Assembly (NCBI GenBank): GCA_016802295.1
Contig: JAESIW010000203.1
Location: 186,001-250,000 of the forward strand
DNA: 64,000 bases
DNA from: Brachionus rotundiformis
Taxonomy: Eukaryota > Rotifera > Eurotatoria > Ploima > Brachionidae
Direction of reading: 5' to 3'
Shown here: one piece after another, positions 23,968 through 34,405 of the stretch
How positions within the stretch are numbered: position 1 is the stretch's first letter
Layout: each line of letters starts with the position of its first letter
Notes under the pieces: generated by a model
Seen by the model: the letters and a program-made list of their open reading frames with translations, nothing else
What the model was told of the DNA's origin: nothing
The model's database searches: none
Translations under genes and position numbers: made by a program

Positions 23968-25735
23968 ATGACCAAAAATGATTATAACTTGGACGAGAGG
24001 CGAAAATTCATCGAGCTATCTCAGACATCTAGTAATTATCTTGTTTGTTCACTTTCAAATTAGAATTATCTATAAATTTAATACAAAGGCCCAGAGGTGT
24101 TATATAAAAATGGTACCAATGATGTAAAACTGTTGAATAAAAATTCAGAGATTCAGAATGGTGACTTTGTTTACCAGGAAGGGGGCTGGGGATGGATTGT
24201 TGTAATTTGTTCAGGCTTTTGTCTAGGCATCTTAATTGGAATGATAAACAACTATTCTTTGCTGTTAAATGAAATGGAAAAAGTATACAGCCAGACAGAA
24301 AATCACCTTGTCTACACTGGTACATAGACTATAAATTAAGATTAGAAATTAAGTGCTTTATTTAGCTTGGATTGGTAGTCTGTCCACCGGAGTCCAGTAT
24401 ATATTCTGCTCTTTTGGAAGCATTGCTGTTGATTTTTTTGGTCCTCGCAAACCGGGAATCATCGGTGGTCTTCTATCTGGAATATCGTTGGCATTGTGCA
24501 TTTTTGTTCAAGAGTTAAGAGTTTATTTTTTAACTTATGGACTTCTTTACGGAATTGGCCAAGCGTTTCTTTTGACTTCAACGCTGGCCATTCTGCCTCA
24601 CTATTTTAATAAAGTAATTGATAATAAGTCTTTACTTGGTCACATTTAAGAGTGTAATTTCAGCGCATATCTTTGGCCAATGGAATCATGAATTTTATTG
24701 GAGCAGTTGTAGTGGTGCTTTTGCCAATATTTACCTCTTACTTGATCGATAACTACGGTCTTAAAGCAACGTTTTTATTTTTGAGCATATTGAATTTTGT
24801 TACCATGTTTATGGCCATGACATACAAGCCAATGATACCAGTGGTAAATCATGAAAAAAAAATCCACAAATTAAAAAGCAGTTTTGGTCTTGAAGTGATA
24901 AAAAAGCCCAAATTCATAGTTTATTGTGTTGCTTCTTTTTTCGGAATGCTTGGTTATTTGATTCCCATTGTCAATATAGTAAAATTTTGCAGGTTGTCTA
25001 TTCAGCTTTTATTTTAATTTTACATATAAACTTTTCAAGGACCATCATTCGAGTAAAGTGTTTCCTAATGACAAACCATTTTATATAAATGTGGTTTTTG
25101 GCGCTGCATCAGGCGTAGCTGCCATAGTTTTTGGAAAAATTGGCGATCATACGGTAATTGGTTAATAGATTATAATTTTAGAGAATAAGCTTAAAATTAT
25201 TGTTAAGAAATTTCACCGAGTTCATTACCATACTTTGGTTTTTTTAGTGTATGGTATTGTTCAGATTACCATTCCGTTTGCACGGTGCTTTAATCAACTA
25301 TTGATACAATTGGCAATATTAGGCCTAATGGATGGTGTCTTGTTGTGCTTCATTGTTCCTATATCATGCGATCTTGCCGAATCACCGAAGCTGGCCAATC
25401 ATGCAGCTGGTAAACTTAAATTTTGTTTCCAAATATATTTAATTTTTTATTTACCATCAGGCTATTACCATTTTTTTATCAGCTTGCCATCGATTGCAGG
25501 TCCTGCCATTGCAGGAAAGATTTACTCAGTGTTCAATTTTTATGACTATGCCTTCTATTTTGGAGCAGCTACCAGCTTTATAGGGGCTGCAATATTGATA
25601 ATTTTTATCACATTTTTCGAATGTATTGAAGAAAAGGTAAGTTTAATTAAAACCAATTAAACAATATTAAAAAATTAAACTATTTAGAAAAAGAGCTTCC
25701 TTTTTGAAAAAACGGTGGTTCTAAACCAAGCGTAA
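23968..25735 (+). CDS. SLC16/monocarboxylate-transporter-like MFS protein
   Basis: Eight exons (23968-24031, 24089-24319, 24366-24613, 24664-24978, 25040-25153, 25208-25409, 25461-25636, 25688-25735) give 465 residues. Just before the first membrane helix is EGGWGWIVVICSGF, the family signature of monocarboxylate transporters ([D/E]GGWGW). About 12 hydrophobic helices follow, with MFS-type turns such as DFFGPRKPG between helices 2 and 3 and a short cytoplasmic loop in the middle. Family knowledge: SLC16 members move lactate, pyruvate, aromatic amino acids or thyroid hormone across the plasma membrane, many with proton coupling. The substrate cannot be told from sequence here. The middle loop is short and the C-terminal tail ends soon after the last helix (KKSFLFEKTVVLNQA). 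Confidence 0.88.
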
Positions 25736-25973
25736 TTTTTAACTCCAAATACAAAAAATTATTTTAAATTAAATTCATTTATTAAAAATAATTATCTTTT
25801 AATAAAATAATCAATTTTAATATATAATAAAAAAAATTATTCTTTTTTTTTTCTAAATTACCTTTAAAAATTAAATTTTTGTATTGCCATAAAAAAACAA
25901 AACTTATTTGATAAAAAAATACATTTATTTATAAAGAATTTTGAATTTTAATCTAAAGATTAGAGTAATTAGA

Positions 25974-27233
25974 CTATTTATTAGGGTTTATGGTAGTGAG
26001 GCGCGGAAAGGCTGCCTTAAAATCTTTGTTTATGACCAGCTTGTTATGCTTGTGCGAAATGTAGCCCTTTATTTTTCCTTCAAAAATTAAATTGCTCAAA
26101 ATACATTGGCAAATATCGTTGTCCATGTCTTCCTCATTCAAATACTGAAGTATATTCACAAAATCTTGAATCGCTATTTGTGAAGTATTGAGCAATTTGG
26201 CCAATTTTTTGAACAAATTTCTGTATGTTGTCATCTTGAGCTTTTCCAAAAACAAATAAACACCACTTTCTATAAAAAAATCCTCATATTCAATCATATC
26301 GTTGTTAAACTTGTGAATGTTTCCCTGTTTGACCGCGTTGACTATTTCAGCAAAAGGCTTGAGGTCATACTTTAAAAGCAGATCTAGATTTGGCATGTAA
26401 CCACGCAGCATATTCACCGGTATCAGATACACCAAGATGATTTTTTTGTTTCTGGTATATTTACTGGGACAATTGCGGAAAGCAAACTCAAAATAATCGG
26501 CTGCAGTATTGTAGTCATTTTCGAACATTGCCTGTCTGCCTACATAGAATTTGTAGACAATTTGGTGCGATATGGGAAAAGAGTCCTTCATGCCACTATT
26601 CTCAATCACTCTTTTCAATGGATTACACAAATTTATTTTGTTTATTTTAAAATAAATTTTAAATAATTGATTGATAATGTGCATCATGCCCCATCGCTTT
26701 GATACTTGGGACTCGGATCTGGAGTCTGTGCACAGATTTCTGAAGCATATCATGAGCGATTCGGCTGTTTTTTCCGCATATTGGTCCTGGTTTGATCCCT
26801 CGGCATTGATCTCCTTTTCCTGCTCGCTTTCAAAGTCTTGTCTATGGCGCGAATCGCAAGTGTACGCCAACAGTCGCAGGTCCACACTCATCTGAAACAA
26901 AACTGGCAGCTGCCAATTCTCATCTTTGGCATCTTTGATCAATTCAATCAAGCTTTTAAACGATTTGCTCATCAATTCAAATGAGTTTATGTAGTCTTGG
27001 TTGTACAGACTGTTCCTTGCCAGAACATAGTTGCTTATTACTTCTGTCCAGCTGTATATGCGATTTGGACAATTGGTAAATTTGTCTCTCAGGTATTCTT
27101 TTGAATCATCTTCAAAATATAATCGAGAATATTTTTCATTTTTTAAATTGAGTAACTTTGCCAACGTAATGGCATCGTTTTTGACCAAATTTTGAATTAT
27201 TTCGTCAATTAATTTTCTCGGATTAATGTTCAT
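25974..27233 (-). CDS. PCID2: PCID2 (Thp1-like PCI-domain protein)
   Basis: A single exon of 419 residues fits the usual PCID2/CSNAP-type length. The first half is helical TPR-like, with NWQLPVLFQMSVDLRLLAY and KKWG-like KRWGMMHIINQLFKIYFKI. The second half has the diagnostic QIVYKFYVGRQAMFENDY, IILVYLIPVNMLRGYMPN and a C-terminal winged helix (ILSNLIFEGKIKGYISHKHN). Family knowledge: PCID2 is a subunit of the TREX-2 mRNA export complex with GANP and ENY2, and binds nucleic acid. The start is only 96 bp after the FAM78 stop on the same strand. A TTCTTTTTCTATCAG acceptor-like signal lies in that gap (27319-27305). Confidence 0.95.
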   Translation of the reverse strand: MNINPRKLIDEIIQNLVKNDAITLAKLLNLKNEKYSRLYFEDDSKEYLRDKFTNCPNRIYSWTEVISNYVLARNSLYNQDYINSFELMSKSFKSLIELIKDAKDENWQLPVLFQMSVDLRLLAYTCDSRHRQDFESEQEKEINAEGSNQDQYAEKTAESLMICFRNLCTDSRSESQVSKRWGMMHIINQLFKIYFKINKINLCNPLKRVIENSGMKDSFPISHQIVYKFYVGRQAMFENDYNTAADYFEFAFRNCPSKYTRNKKIILVYLIPVNMLRGYMPNLDLLLKYDLKPFAEIVNAVKQGNIHKFNNDMIEYEDFFIESGVYLFLEKLKMTTYRNLFKKLAKLLNTSQIAIQDFVNILQYLNEEDMDNDICQCILSNLIFEGKIKGYISHKHNKLVINKDFKAAFPRLTTINPNK

Positions 27234-27329
27234 ATTTAGACAAAAAAAAAATTATTTATAAAAAAAAAGTTTATATTTAAAAATAATTTAATTACAAAAA
27301 TAAACTGATAGAAAAAGAATTAACTAATG

Positions 27330-28271
27330 CTACTTTTGAAGCCAGCTTTTGTTGTAGCATTTAGGTGAAACAACAACCACTGGCTTTCCCAAAGATGGCC
27401 TCCAGATTAAAACTTGAGCACTATTGGCATTCGATGGGTACAAGGCACAGTCCGGAATTCTTAAATTGTACTTGAGTGCATAGGGCTGCTTTGGCACCGG
27501 ACTGCTAATAAGCCTGGCCCGATTTCCTTGTTCCTTGGACGGATCCACTTGAATCTCAAGTTTCATTCTCCATTTGAACGTTTTAAGCACCACAAATGTG
27601 CCATTCAGAACGTCCATTGCCACAAGCCATGTGTAAAACTTCTGGTCTCTTTTTATGTTGGTTAATTTAGGAGTTTTGTCCGAACTAGTGGGCACATCCC
27701 ATGTGACATGTGGATAAAAATTATCATTCATACTCACCTGGTGCATTGTAAAATTTTGCTGTGGTCCCTTGATAAGCACCACTTCAGTTTTACTTCCGTA
27801 CCATGGGAAATTTTTTCCATCTGAATCACTGATCATTGGTTTAATTCCGGTGCTCAATTCTGGAAATTCCCAACTAGAACTAAATATTATTAATAAAAAA
27901 ATAATGTTATTAATTTTATCATTTAGTCTATGATAGATAATAAATACTGGCCAATATTTCCGTATGAATTACGGAACTGCATGTAAGTACAGGCCTGTAT
28001 CCAGCCAATTTTCCAAATTTCGTCTCGGTCTATGGGAGGAAATCTAACTCTGGCCGATGCCCTTTATGGCAAAATTTATCTATTTTTATAAATTGTCTAT
28101 TTTATCAATTACTTGAAGTGAGGGGTTCGATATTTTAGAACTGATGATGACCTCTCGTCTATTTGTGTTGGTTTATTTTCTATTCGAACATCTAGCTTAT
28201 CAATTTTTACCTGAGCTATGACATTGGAATTGGCAGTGATTGATTTTCGATTTTTGTTATTTATATTTCCC
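27330..28271 (-). CDS. FAM78-family protein
   Basis: Exons 28271-28113, 28061-27958 and 27879-27330 give 270 residues. Family landmarks are clear across every junction: YRTPHFKASARVRFPPIDR, WKIGWIQACTYMQFRNSYG, SSWEFPEL, ISDSDGKNFPWYG, SMNDNFYPHVTW, IKRDQKFYTWLVAM and QVLIWRPSLGKPVVV. The N-terminus is MGN, which could be myristoylated (inference). Family knowledge: FAM78A/B are conserved in animals and have no established molecular function. The next gene downstream, PCID2, starts 96 bp after this stop. Confidence 0.95.
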
Positions 28272-28653
28272 ATTATGTCAAACTATTTTATAAAAATTAA
28301 TTAACCAGCTCATTAGTGCTAAAACATTTAAATATCTTCTTGCTTTACACTTTGAAGCTTACGCCACCAAAAAAATTATGGTAATATTTTATTCTTTTAT
28401 TTTTTTGGTATTTTAGAATTATTTCCATTGACAACTGTTTGAGGAAAAAAAACTAGATCCAATTCAAATTTTTTATTTGATAACAAACAAATTTAATTTC
28501 TTAATATTATTATTAATGAGATATTTTTTTAAGATGATAATTTTTTTTGGTCAAAATGAAATTCGGTAAAGCAACTTTTACCAAAAGCAGGCAAGATGCA
28601 TTCAGCAATGTTAATTAGTAATAAACATAACTTAGTTACAATTATCAGCAATT

Positions 28654-29550
28654 TTAAAAATTCAAATCTTGAGTTGGCAAAAAGCCTTTGCATTTGGAAG
28701 AACCACATAGACACTTTGTCAAATTTTTTTTATACTTTATTTCAAAATTTTCGTCTTCTTCTTTGATTCCAACCGTCCCATTATAGTCATAAGAGAGCTC
28801 TTCGCCTGCGTCAATATCTCTAAGGCTAAACAGCGCTGCATGAGGAATTACATTTTCTATCCTAATTGGCAAAACAAACAAGTTTGGCTCACAGCTGTGA
28901 TTTATGAATCTACCTAGATTACTGTAATTTCTAGCATCTATTATGGTATTTGCCATAGTTTTTTTATTTGAATAAAATTCTTTTAAAAACATTATATAAT
29001 TTGGTTCCGATAGGCTGCTTCTAATTTCAAGGAGACTCTTGGCCTCCTCCAAAGAAATTACTTCGCCAATGTATTCAATGACAAAGCTTCCTTTGGGAAT
29101 AAAATCTTTGGTTTTCAGGCCTTTACCTTTGAGGGTATTTTCACAGGTGAAAATTTCAAAATTAAAATAGGGTCCATTTTGGACAACCCGATTCGTGCAT
29201 GAACCACCAATGCATGCACATTCGGAATGGCATTCGTTTATTGGAAACAAATTAGAATTCCACTTGTCATCCGAATAGTTGACATTTAGTCTTTGTTGGT
29301 CAATGTAGTTGCCTTTCTGGTTCACACTTTCCACACAAATACAATTTGATTTGTTTGGTAAGTCTCCATAGAAACACGATGCACATTCACATCCTTCAAA
29401 AAATGCATCCCAACAATTCAAATCAAAATCTTTTCCAGGTATGTTATCAAAAATTTCCTAATTAATTTTCAAATTTCAAAATAAAATTAATTATCTTGCA
29501 TTTGGTATGAAAACTTAGGTTACTATAAATGGTATGCTCTTGGATTCCAT
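28654..29550 (-). CDS. SETMAR-type SET-domain histone methyltransferase
   Basis: Exons 29550-29524 (27 bases) and 29457-28654 give 276 residues. The order is a pre-SET with CECASC, CIC, CHSECACIGGSCTNRVVQ zinc cysteines, a SET core with RFINHSCEPNL and ELSYDYN, and a post-SET CLCGSSKC. IPGKDFD before the pre-SET corresponds to the region ahead of it in SETMAR. Family knowledge: the closest animal match by motif order is the SET half of SETMAR, implicated in histone H3 lysine methylation. No mariner transposase domain is attached, which is the ancestral state. A Tc1/mariner scrap at 1.2 kb in this window is unrelated. The tiny first exon is supported by phase and splice sites only. Confidence 0.85.
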
Positions 29551-29745
29551 GAAATTTTTTTTATCTTAAAATTTAAATGCAAATCATAGAATAATTTTAA
29601 CATAATTTGATATTTAATTTAAGCAATTAATCACCAAAATATTTCTGATATTTCAAGTCATTTATGTACTTGGCTTATTAAATATAATTTAAGTTTTTTG
29701 TATAACATAAATTTTGGCAAATTTTTAGTGACTAGCTAGTCAAAA

Positions 29746-30717
29746 ATGGGTAATGGAATGAACAAAGTGATACCTGGACTGTATATTGGTAGTGTCCGAG
29801 ACAGTACAGACCAGAACCAGATTAAAGAAAATAAAATAACTCACATTCTTTCAATACATAATGATCCAAAGCCTGGCAAAATTGAAGTAAATTAAAAAAA
29901 GCCTATTTTTTTCTCAGCTAGATTTAAAAATTAAACTAAATTTTCCAAAACAAAAATCTTAAAAAAATAAACATGTTTAGAATATCAGCTATTTATGTTT
30001 GGATGCAAATGATGCGGTGAATGAGGATCTTGGACGCTTTTTTGTCCAGACAATCGATTTTATTCACTCAGCGCGCATTAATGATGGCAATGTTTTGGTT
30101 CATTGGTAACATTTTTGTCAAACTTAAGCTACAAAAATAATAGATACCTTTTTACAGTCTTGCTGGAGTATCCAGAAGTGCAACCATAGTGATTTCATAT
30201 GTCATGTGTATTACATGCTTGCCATGGTACGACTCAATGAATGCGGTCAGAGGGGCCAGAGGTCAAGTGAATCCAAATTTTGGTTTTCAAAGGCAGCTTC
30301 AAAATTTTGAATTTACCAACATAAAAACAGTAAATTATTAAGAATAGATAGTTTTTGTTATTTTAATTGGATAGATTTTGTAATAAGGTAAGAGAAGATT
30401 TGTTTAAAAAATATGGTGAATATAAAAATGATCAAGATTTAGAGATTGTCAAAAGTCTATTAAAAAAGTATCAAAGTGATCAAAAAGAGTCGGTACAAAA
30501 CTCGAATGATCAGCAACAGAAGCCCATTAATTGTTCGCTGAAAACATATCCATTGGCATTTAACTCGTACAATTTGGATAAAGCCAAGGTTAAGAACAAT
30601 TTACAGAATTTTAAAGAGTGGAGAAGAAATGGTCATAACATGGTAGAAGATCAACAAAAAGATGAGAAAAAAATCCAAGAAGAAAAAGATAAGATAATTA
30701 AGAAAATTTTTGACTAA
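29746..30717 (+). CDS. DUSP22/DUSP15-like dual-specificity phosphatase
   Basis: Four exons (29746-29886, 29981-30105, 30158-30329, 30388-30717) give 255 residues. The N-terminus MGNGMNKVIPGLYIGSVRD is the family's myristoylation-type start. The catalytic loop HCLAGVSRSA is assembled exactly across the second intron, with the general-acid Asp in the preceding LCLDANDAV stretch. NPNFGFQRQLQNFE follows. Family knowledge: DUSP22 (JSP1/VHX) and DUSP15 (VHY) are small membrane-anchored phosphatases acting on JNK-pathway and related substrates. The C-terminal tail after KKYGEY is longer than in human DUSP22 and is Lys/Glu-rich coiled coil. The last acceptor (TTTGTAATAAG) looks like a donor as well, but phase and alignment favour it. 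Confidence 0.92.
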
Positions 30718-31076
30718 ATTTAAAACAAGTATATATTCAATGAAATGATTATTTTATTTATAATTTTTAGTTTAAATTTAAATTGCTGTAAAAATTTTCG
30801 ATTCGTAATTGGTTTTTAATACAATAATTCATTTGGTTATAATTAATTTTTTTCTTATCTATAATTATTTAAGTATTTTTTCAATAAATATTTTGTTTTA
30901 GAGTTTTATTTTTTATATTAATAATTATCAATTTTAAAGATATAATTTTAGATTAGAATTTTTGTTAAGATAAATTTGTAACTGAGGAACATTTCAAGAA
31001 TGTTTTATTTAATTTTTAAAAATAAAATTATAAAAAATTCATTTTTAACATTTGACAATAATTTTTTTAATTCTAA
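30718..31076. other. Short intergenic, DUSP22 to DAXX
   Basis: About 360 bp of AT-rich DNA separates two genes on the same strand. It should hold the 3' UTR of the phosphatase and the start region of DAXX. No distinct motif is visible. Confidence 0.6.
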
Positions 31077-33064
31077 ATGTGTGAAAGTAATGTTAATAAT
31101 TGTCATAATCTAATAAGCTTTTATGAAGAGTATTTGGCAAAATATACCAAAGAATCGAATTTATCAAATACGAACCAAATAAAAGCCTCGCTAAACTACA
31201 TTGAATATTTGTGCCAAAATTCAGAAATCGACCCCTCAGACGAACAATTCAAAAAGTTAAACCAAAAGTGTAAACAAGCTATAGAGACTGGCTGCAAGCA
31301 TCTATTTAGTAATTTATTAGATTTGGCAATTTATATTAAAGATAAATCGAGCAAAAAAGAAACATTAGATAAATCATCTGATTCTTCAGACAAAGAAAAT
31401 GTAAATAGTAGACAAGATATTGACAATGAGAAGAACAGTATGATTAGTTTAATGAATAAAAGGGAAGAAGATCTTTTTGGTAAAGGGGCTAATTCAGATG
31501 CTAAAACGACCAATAATGAGGCTGGGAAACAAATGGTATTTACAAGTGCTAAAAGTAAGCGTACAACTAAATTAGAACTGGTCAGTAAAGAGACAAGTAG
31601 CAGTATTAAAGATTCTAAAATGTCCAAAGGTAGTGAGTCGTTTATGGATGACATTTTGGATGAGGATTTAAGCAAAAAAGGAGACTCTCCACATAAGGAT
31701 ATAACTTCAACACATTTGCCAGATTCAGACGAATCTGAATTGAAAAATTTGACCGAGGATGAGTACAGAAAATTGCAAAATATCAAAAAACTAGATAGTT
31801 TTTGTCTGGTAATAATTTACCATCTTAAATTATAAATTTTTGCTTGCGATTAAGAAATTTCTTAAAGGAATTAAATGAAAAAATAAAAGATATTGAAAAT
31901 AAGGAGTTGGCATGTGAAGATTTGAATGACGAAAGGTCCAATTTTGTGTATTTGGCCAGCCTTAAGAGAAAATTTGTACAGGCCTATAATAAGCTGGCCT
32001 GGTATTGTAAAAAGTATCCACATCTTGTGCAAAATGAGCACAAAATAGTTAAAGGAAGAGCATTTCGATTTTCCAAAAAATGTAAATTTAATGGTTAGTA
32101 TTCAATAGGTTTTTAGGGATTAGATAGATTATTTGCTTTATATTAATTACATGTAGATAATGATGAGATAAATAATTATATCAGTGAATGTTTGCAAAAA
32201 AATAGACAATTTCCTGATTTTTGGGAAGTTTTAGATTGGGTTAAAGCAGCTAGCATCCAGCATAATCTTAATTTAGAGTATAAAAAATTAATCTTTTATT
32301 TTCAATTTAAAATGTAATTAACTTTAATTAATTTTAAAAAAAAAAAGTGATAATAACATGTTCAAAATAGCTCAAGTATCGCTTGGGAGAATAGGTAAAA
32401 TTTTAAAGTCAAGAAGGAAGGCAGACGATTACCAAATACAAAAAAATAGAATTGAGAGCCATCAAAGATGTACTGAAAACGCCGAACTGAATAGCGTGGA
32501 AACAGATCCAGCCGAAAGTGACCACGACTTGCAAACTACACTTGAAAAAAATAAGGAAATTTTTGAGCAAAACATCGAAAAAGTATATCAAATTTAAATT
32601 AAATATAATTAGATTAAAAAAGTAAAATTGTTTAGCTTTTTGAGTCTTATGTGGAAAAAGAAAAAGTGGAAACGGATAAAAATGAGCCAAATGAGGAAAT
32701 GGAAGAGGGAGAAGAAAGTGAAAATGATGAAGCAAGATCCGAGGACGAGATTGATGAAATCAATGATGAAACTATTTTGTCTTTGCCAGGTGAAGATCAC
32801 CAAGAAAGCGTTTCGGCAAGTAGTCAGTCTTTTTTCAGTGATAGTGAAGAACAAGTGTATGGTACACCTCCTGAAACAGTGCCAGATGTTGGGCAAAAGC
32901 GTATAAGTGAAGAAAGTCCCAATAATCCGATTAAAAGAATCAAATTGGAAGACAATTCCAATACAAATGGTGCTAATTTAGATAAATCAGAAAATAATTT
33001 ACCAAAAATAGTTGAATGCAGTTCAGCAATTGATGATATAGAAGAATGTATAGTTCTTGATTAA
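31077..33064 (+). CDS. DAXX: DAXX histone chaperone
   Basis: Five exons (31077-31808, 31868-32093, 32157-32277, 32348-32582, 32636-33064) give 580 residues. An N-terminal helical bundle (ISFYEEYLAKYTKE...) is followed by a Ser/Lys-rich linker. Next comes the histone-binding domain, with LASLKRKFVQAYNKLAWY, FPDFWEVLDWVKAASIQHNL and FKIAQVSLGRIGKILKSRR. An acidic region (NEEMEEGEESENDEA) and a C-terminal hydrophobic-acidic tail CIVLD end the protein. Family knowledge: DAXX with ATRX deposits H3.3, and its C-terminal SUMO-interacting motif (IIVLSDSD in human) binds SUMO. CIVLD here fits a short form of that motif. The acceptor of exon 2 was chosen by phase (TTTCTTAAAG). RNF26 starts 174 bp downstream. 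Confidence 0.88.
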
Positions 33065-33238
33065 ATAATTTTTTTTTTTGTATAATGATTAAATAAGCAA
33101 ATTAAATAAACCAATTGAGTGTAGATTGAAAATTTTTAATATATAAATTAGACACCTGATAATGCCAGGAGTAGTTGAGTATTTTTTTTCCAAAAATTAA
33201 ATTATTATTTTATTAAAATAGAATGAAAATAGTCTATT

Positions 33239-33778
33239 ATGCTAGAGATAGCTCTAGATATTTTTGATATTTTTATCTCATTCTGTGATTATTTGCTAAT
33301 TTCAGTAGAGTTTTTGGCCTATATTGCTGACAAAGTTGAACTATGGTTCAAGTTTTTTTACGAATTGTTAACCTTAACTCTAAAACTAACTGTTCATCAA
33401 TATGATAAATTTTCAAAAATTTTAAATCAACAAGAACCTTGGACATTACAGTTGGATCACTTGTTTGATCCAAGTCAATTAATTTATAATTGCCAGCCAA
33501 TATTTATTCTAATTATAAATATTTTTTTTATTTTTTCAATTATTTACCTCAAATACAAGATAAAAAGACTTGAAAAGTCCAATTCAATACTAGAAAAAAA
33601 TTGCTCAAGCCATAATTGTGTAATCTGTCTTGAGCAAAAGAGTTCCATTTTATTAATACCATGCAAGCATTTGTGTTGCTGCGAGAGATGTGCTGACTCG
33701 ATCAGAGAAACACAAACACATCCCATATGTCCTTTGTGTAGGACTTTGGTTCAAACTTACCTAAAAGTTTTTGTATAA
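33239..33778 (+). CDS. RNF26-like membrane RING E3 ligase
   Basis: A single exon of 179 residues starts with several hydrophobic helices, including PIFILIINIFFIFSIIYLKY just before a short coiled coil. It ends in a C3HC4-type RING: CVICLEQKSSILLIPCKHLC, then CCERCADS and CPLCRTLVQTYLKVFV. The RING is at the extreme C-terminus and is followed by a LKVFV tail, as in RNF26. Family knowledge: RNF26 is an ER E3 ligase that uses its RING to organise the perinuclear endosome cloud and to ubiquitinate STING. The human protein is longer and has more membrane helices, so this is a compact version. It begins 174 bp after DAXX on the same strand. Confidence 0.8.
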   Translation: MLEIALDIFDIFISFCDYLLISVEFLAYIADKVELWFKFFYELLTLTLKLTVHQYDKFSKILNQQEPWTLQLDHLFDPSQLIYNCQPIFILIINIFFIFSIIYLKYKIKRLEKSNSILEKNCSSHNCVICLEQKSSILLIPCKHLCCCERCADSIRETQTHPICPLCRTLVQTYLKVFV

Positions 33779-34405
33779 AAGACAATATTTTTTGTTAATT
33801 AATAAAATATTATTTGAATTAGAAAATTTACTAAAAATTAATTTTTTTTTTAGATTTTAATTTTAAAAAAGAAAAAAAAAGCTTTTTCTAAATAATAGAT
33901 CGAAATTCTTGATTGTCTATTTTAACTGATTAATTGTCTTGATGTACCGGATCTAAAATTAGATTATTATTAAAAAATAATAATATTTTTCAAACAAAAA
34001 TTAAATTTTTAATTAATTTAGCCCTCAAATATACTCGAGAAAAGAAAGCTCTTAATAATTTAAGTGGGCATTTTTTTAATCATCACCTAACCTGATTCAT
34101 TTGCCCATTGATAATTAACAATTGTCAAAGTGTTTAAAAACATAAAGTGTTTTTGTTTAAAATTTTCTAGTGAAAAACGCTTGACTTGTATAATTTAAGC
34201 ATTTATAAGCAATAATCATTTTATAAAAAAAAATAAAAATAAAATAAAAAATAAACAAAAAAATGTCGAGTTTTTTTCTCCAATCTTTAAAATGTTCAAA
34301 ATTTTACCTATGAAAACAATTTAAAAAAAAAAAAAGCAAGCTATTAATGGACTAATTGGCATAAAAAAGTGGATAAAGCATTTGAGAGTGCTATTTGCCA
34401 AAAAG
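33779..34405. other. Convergent intergenic region
   Basis: RNF26 (+) and the 509-residue unknown gene (-) point at each other here, so this should be mostly 3' UTR. It is AT-rich with long A and T runs. No open frame or motif is seen. Confidence 0.6.

Noticed and set aside
31331..31786. 151-codon minus-strand frame
   Set aside because: Antisense shadow of the Ser/Lys-rich linker of DAXX; it gives a Leu/Ser-rich nonsense protein with no start context or splice partner.
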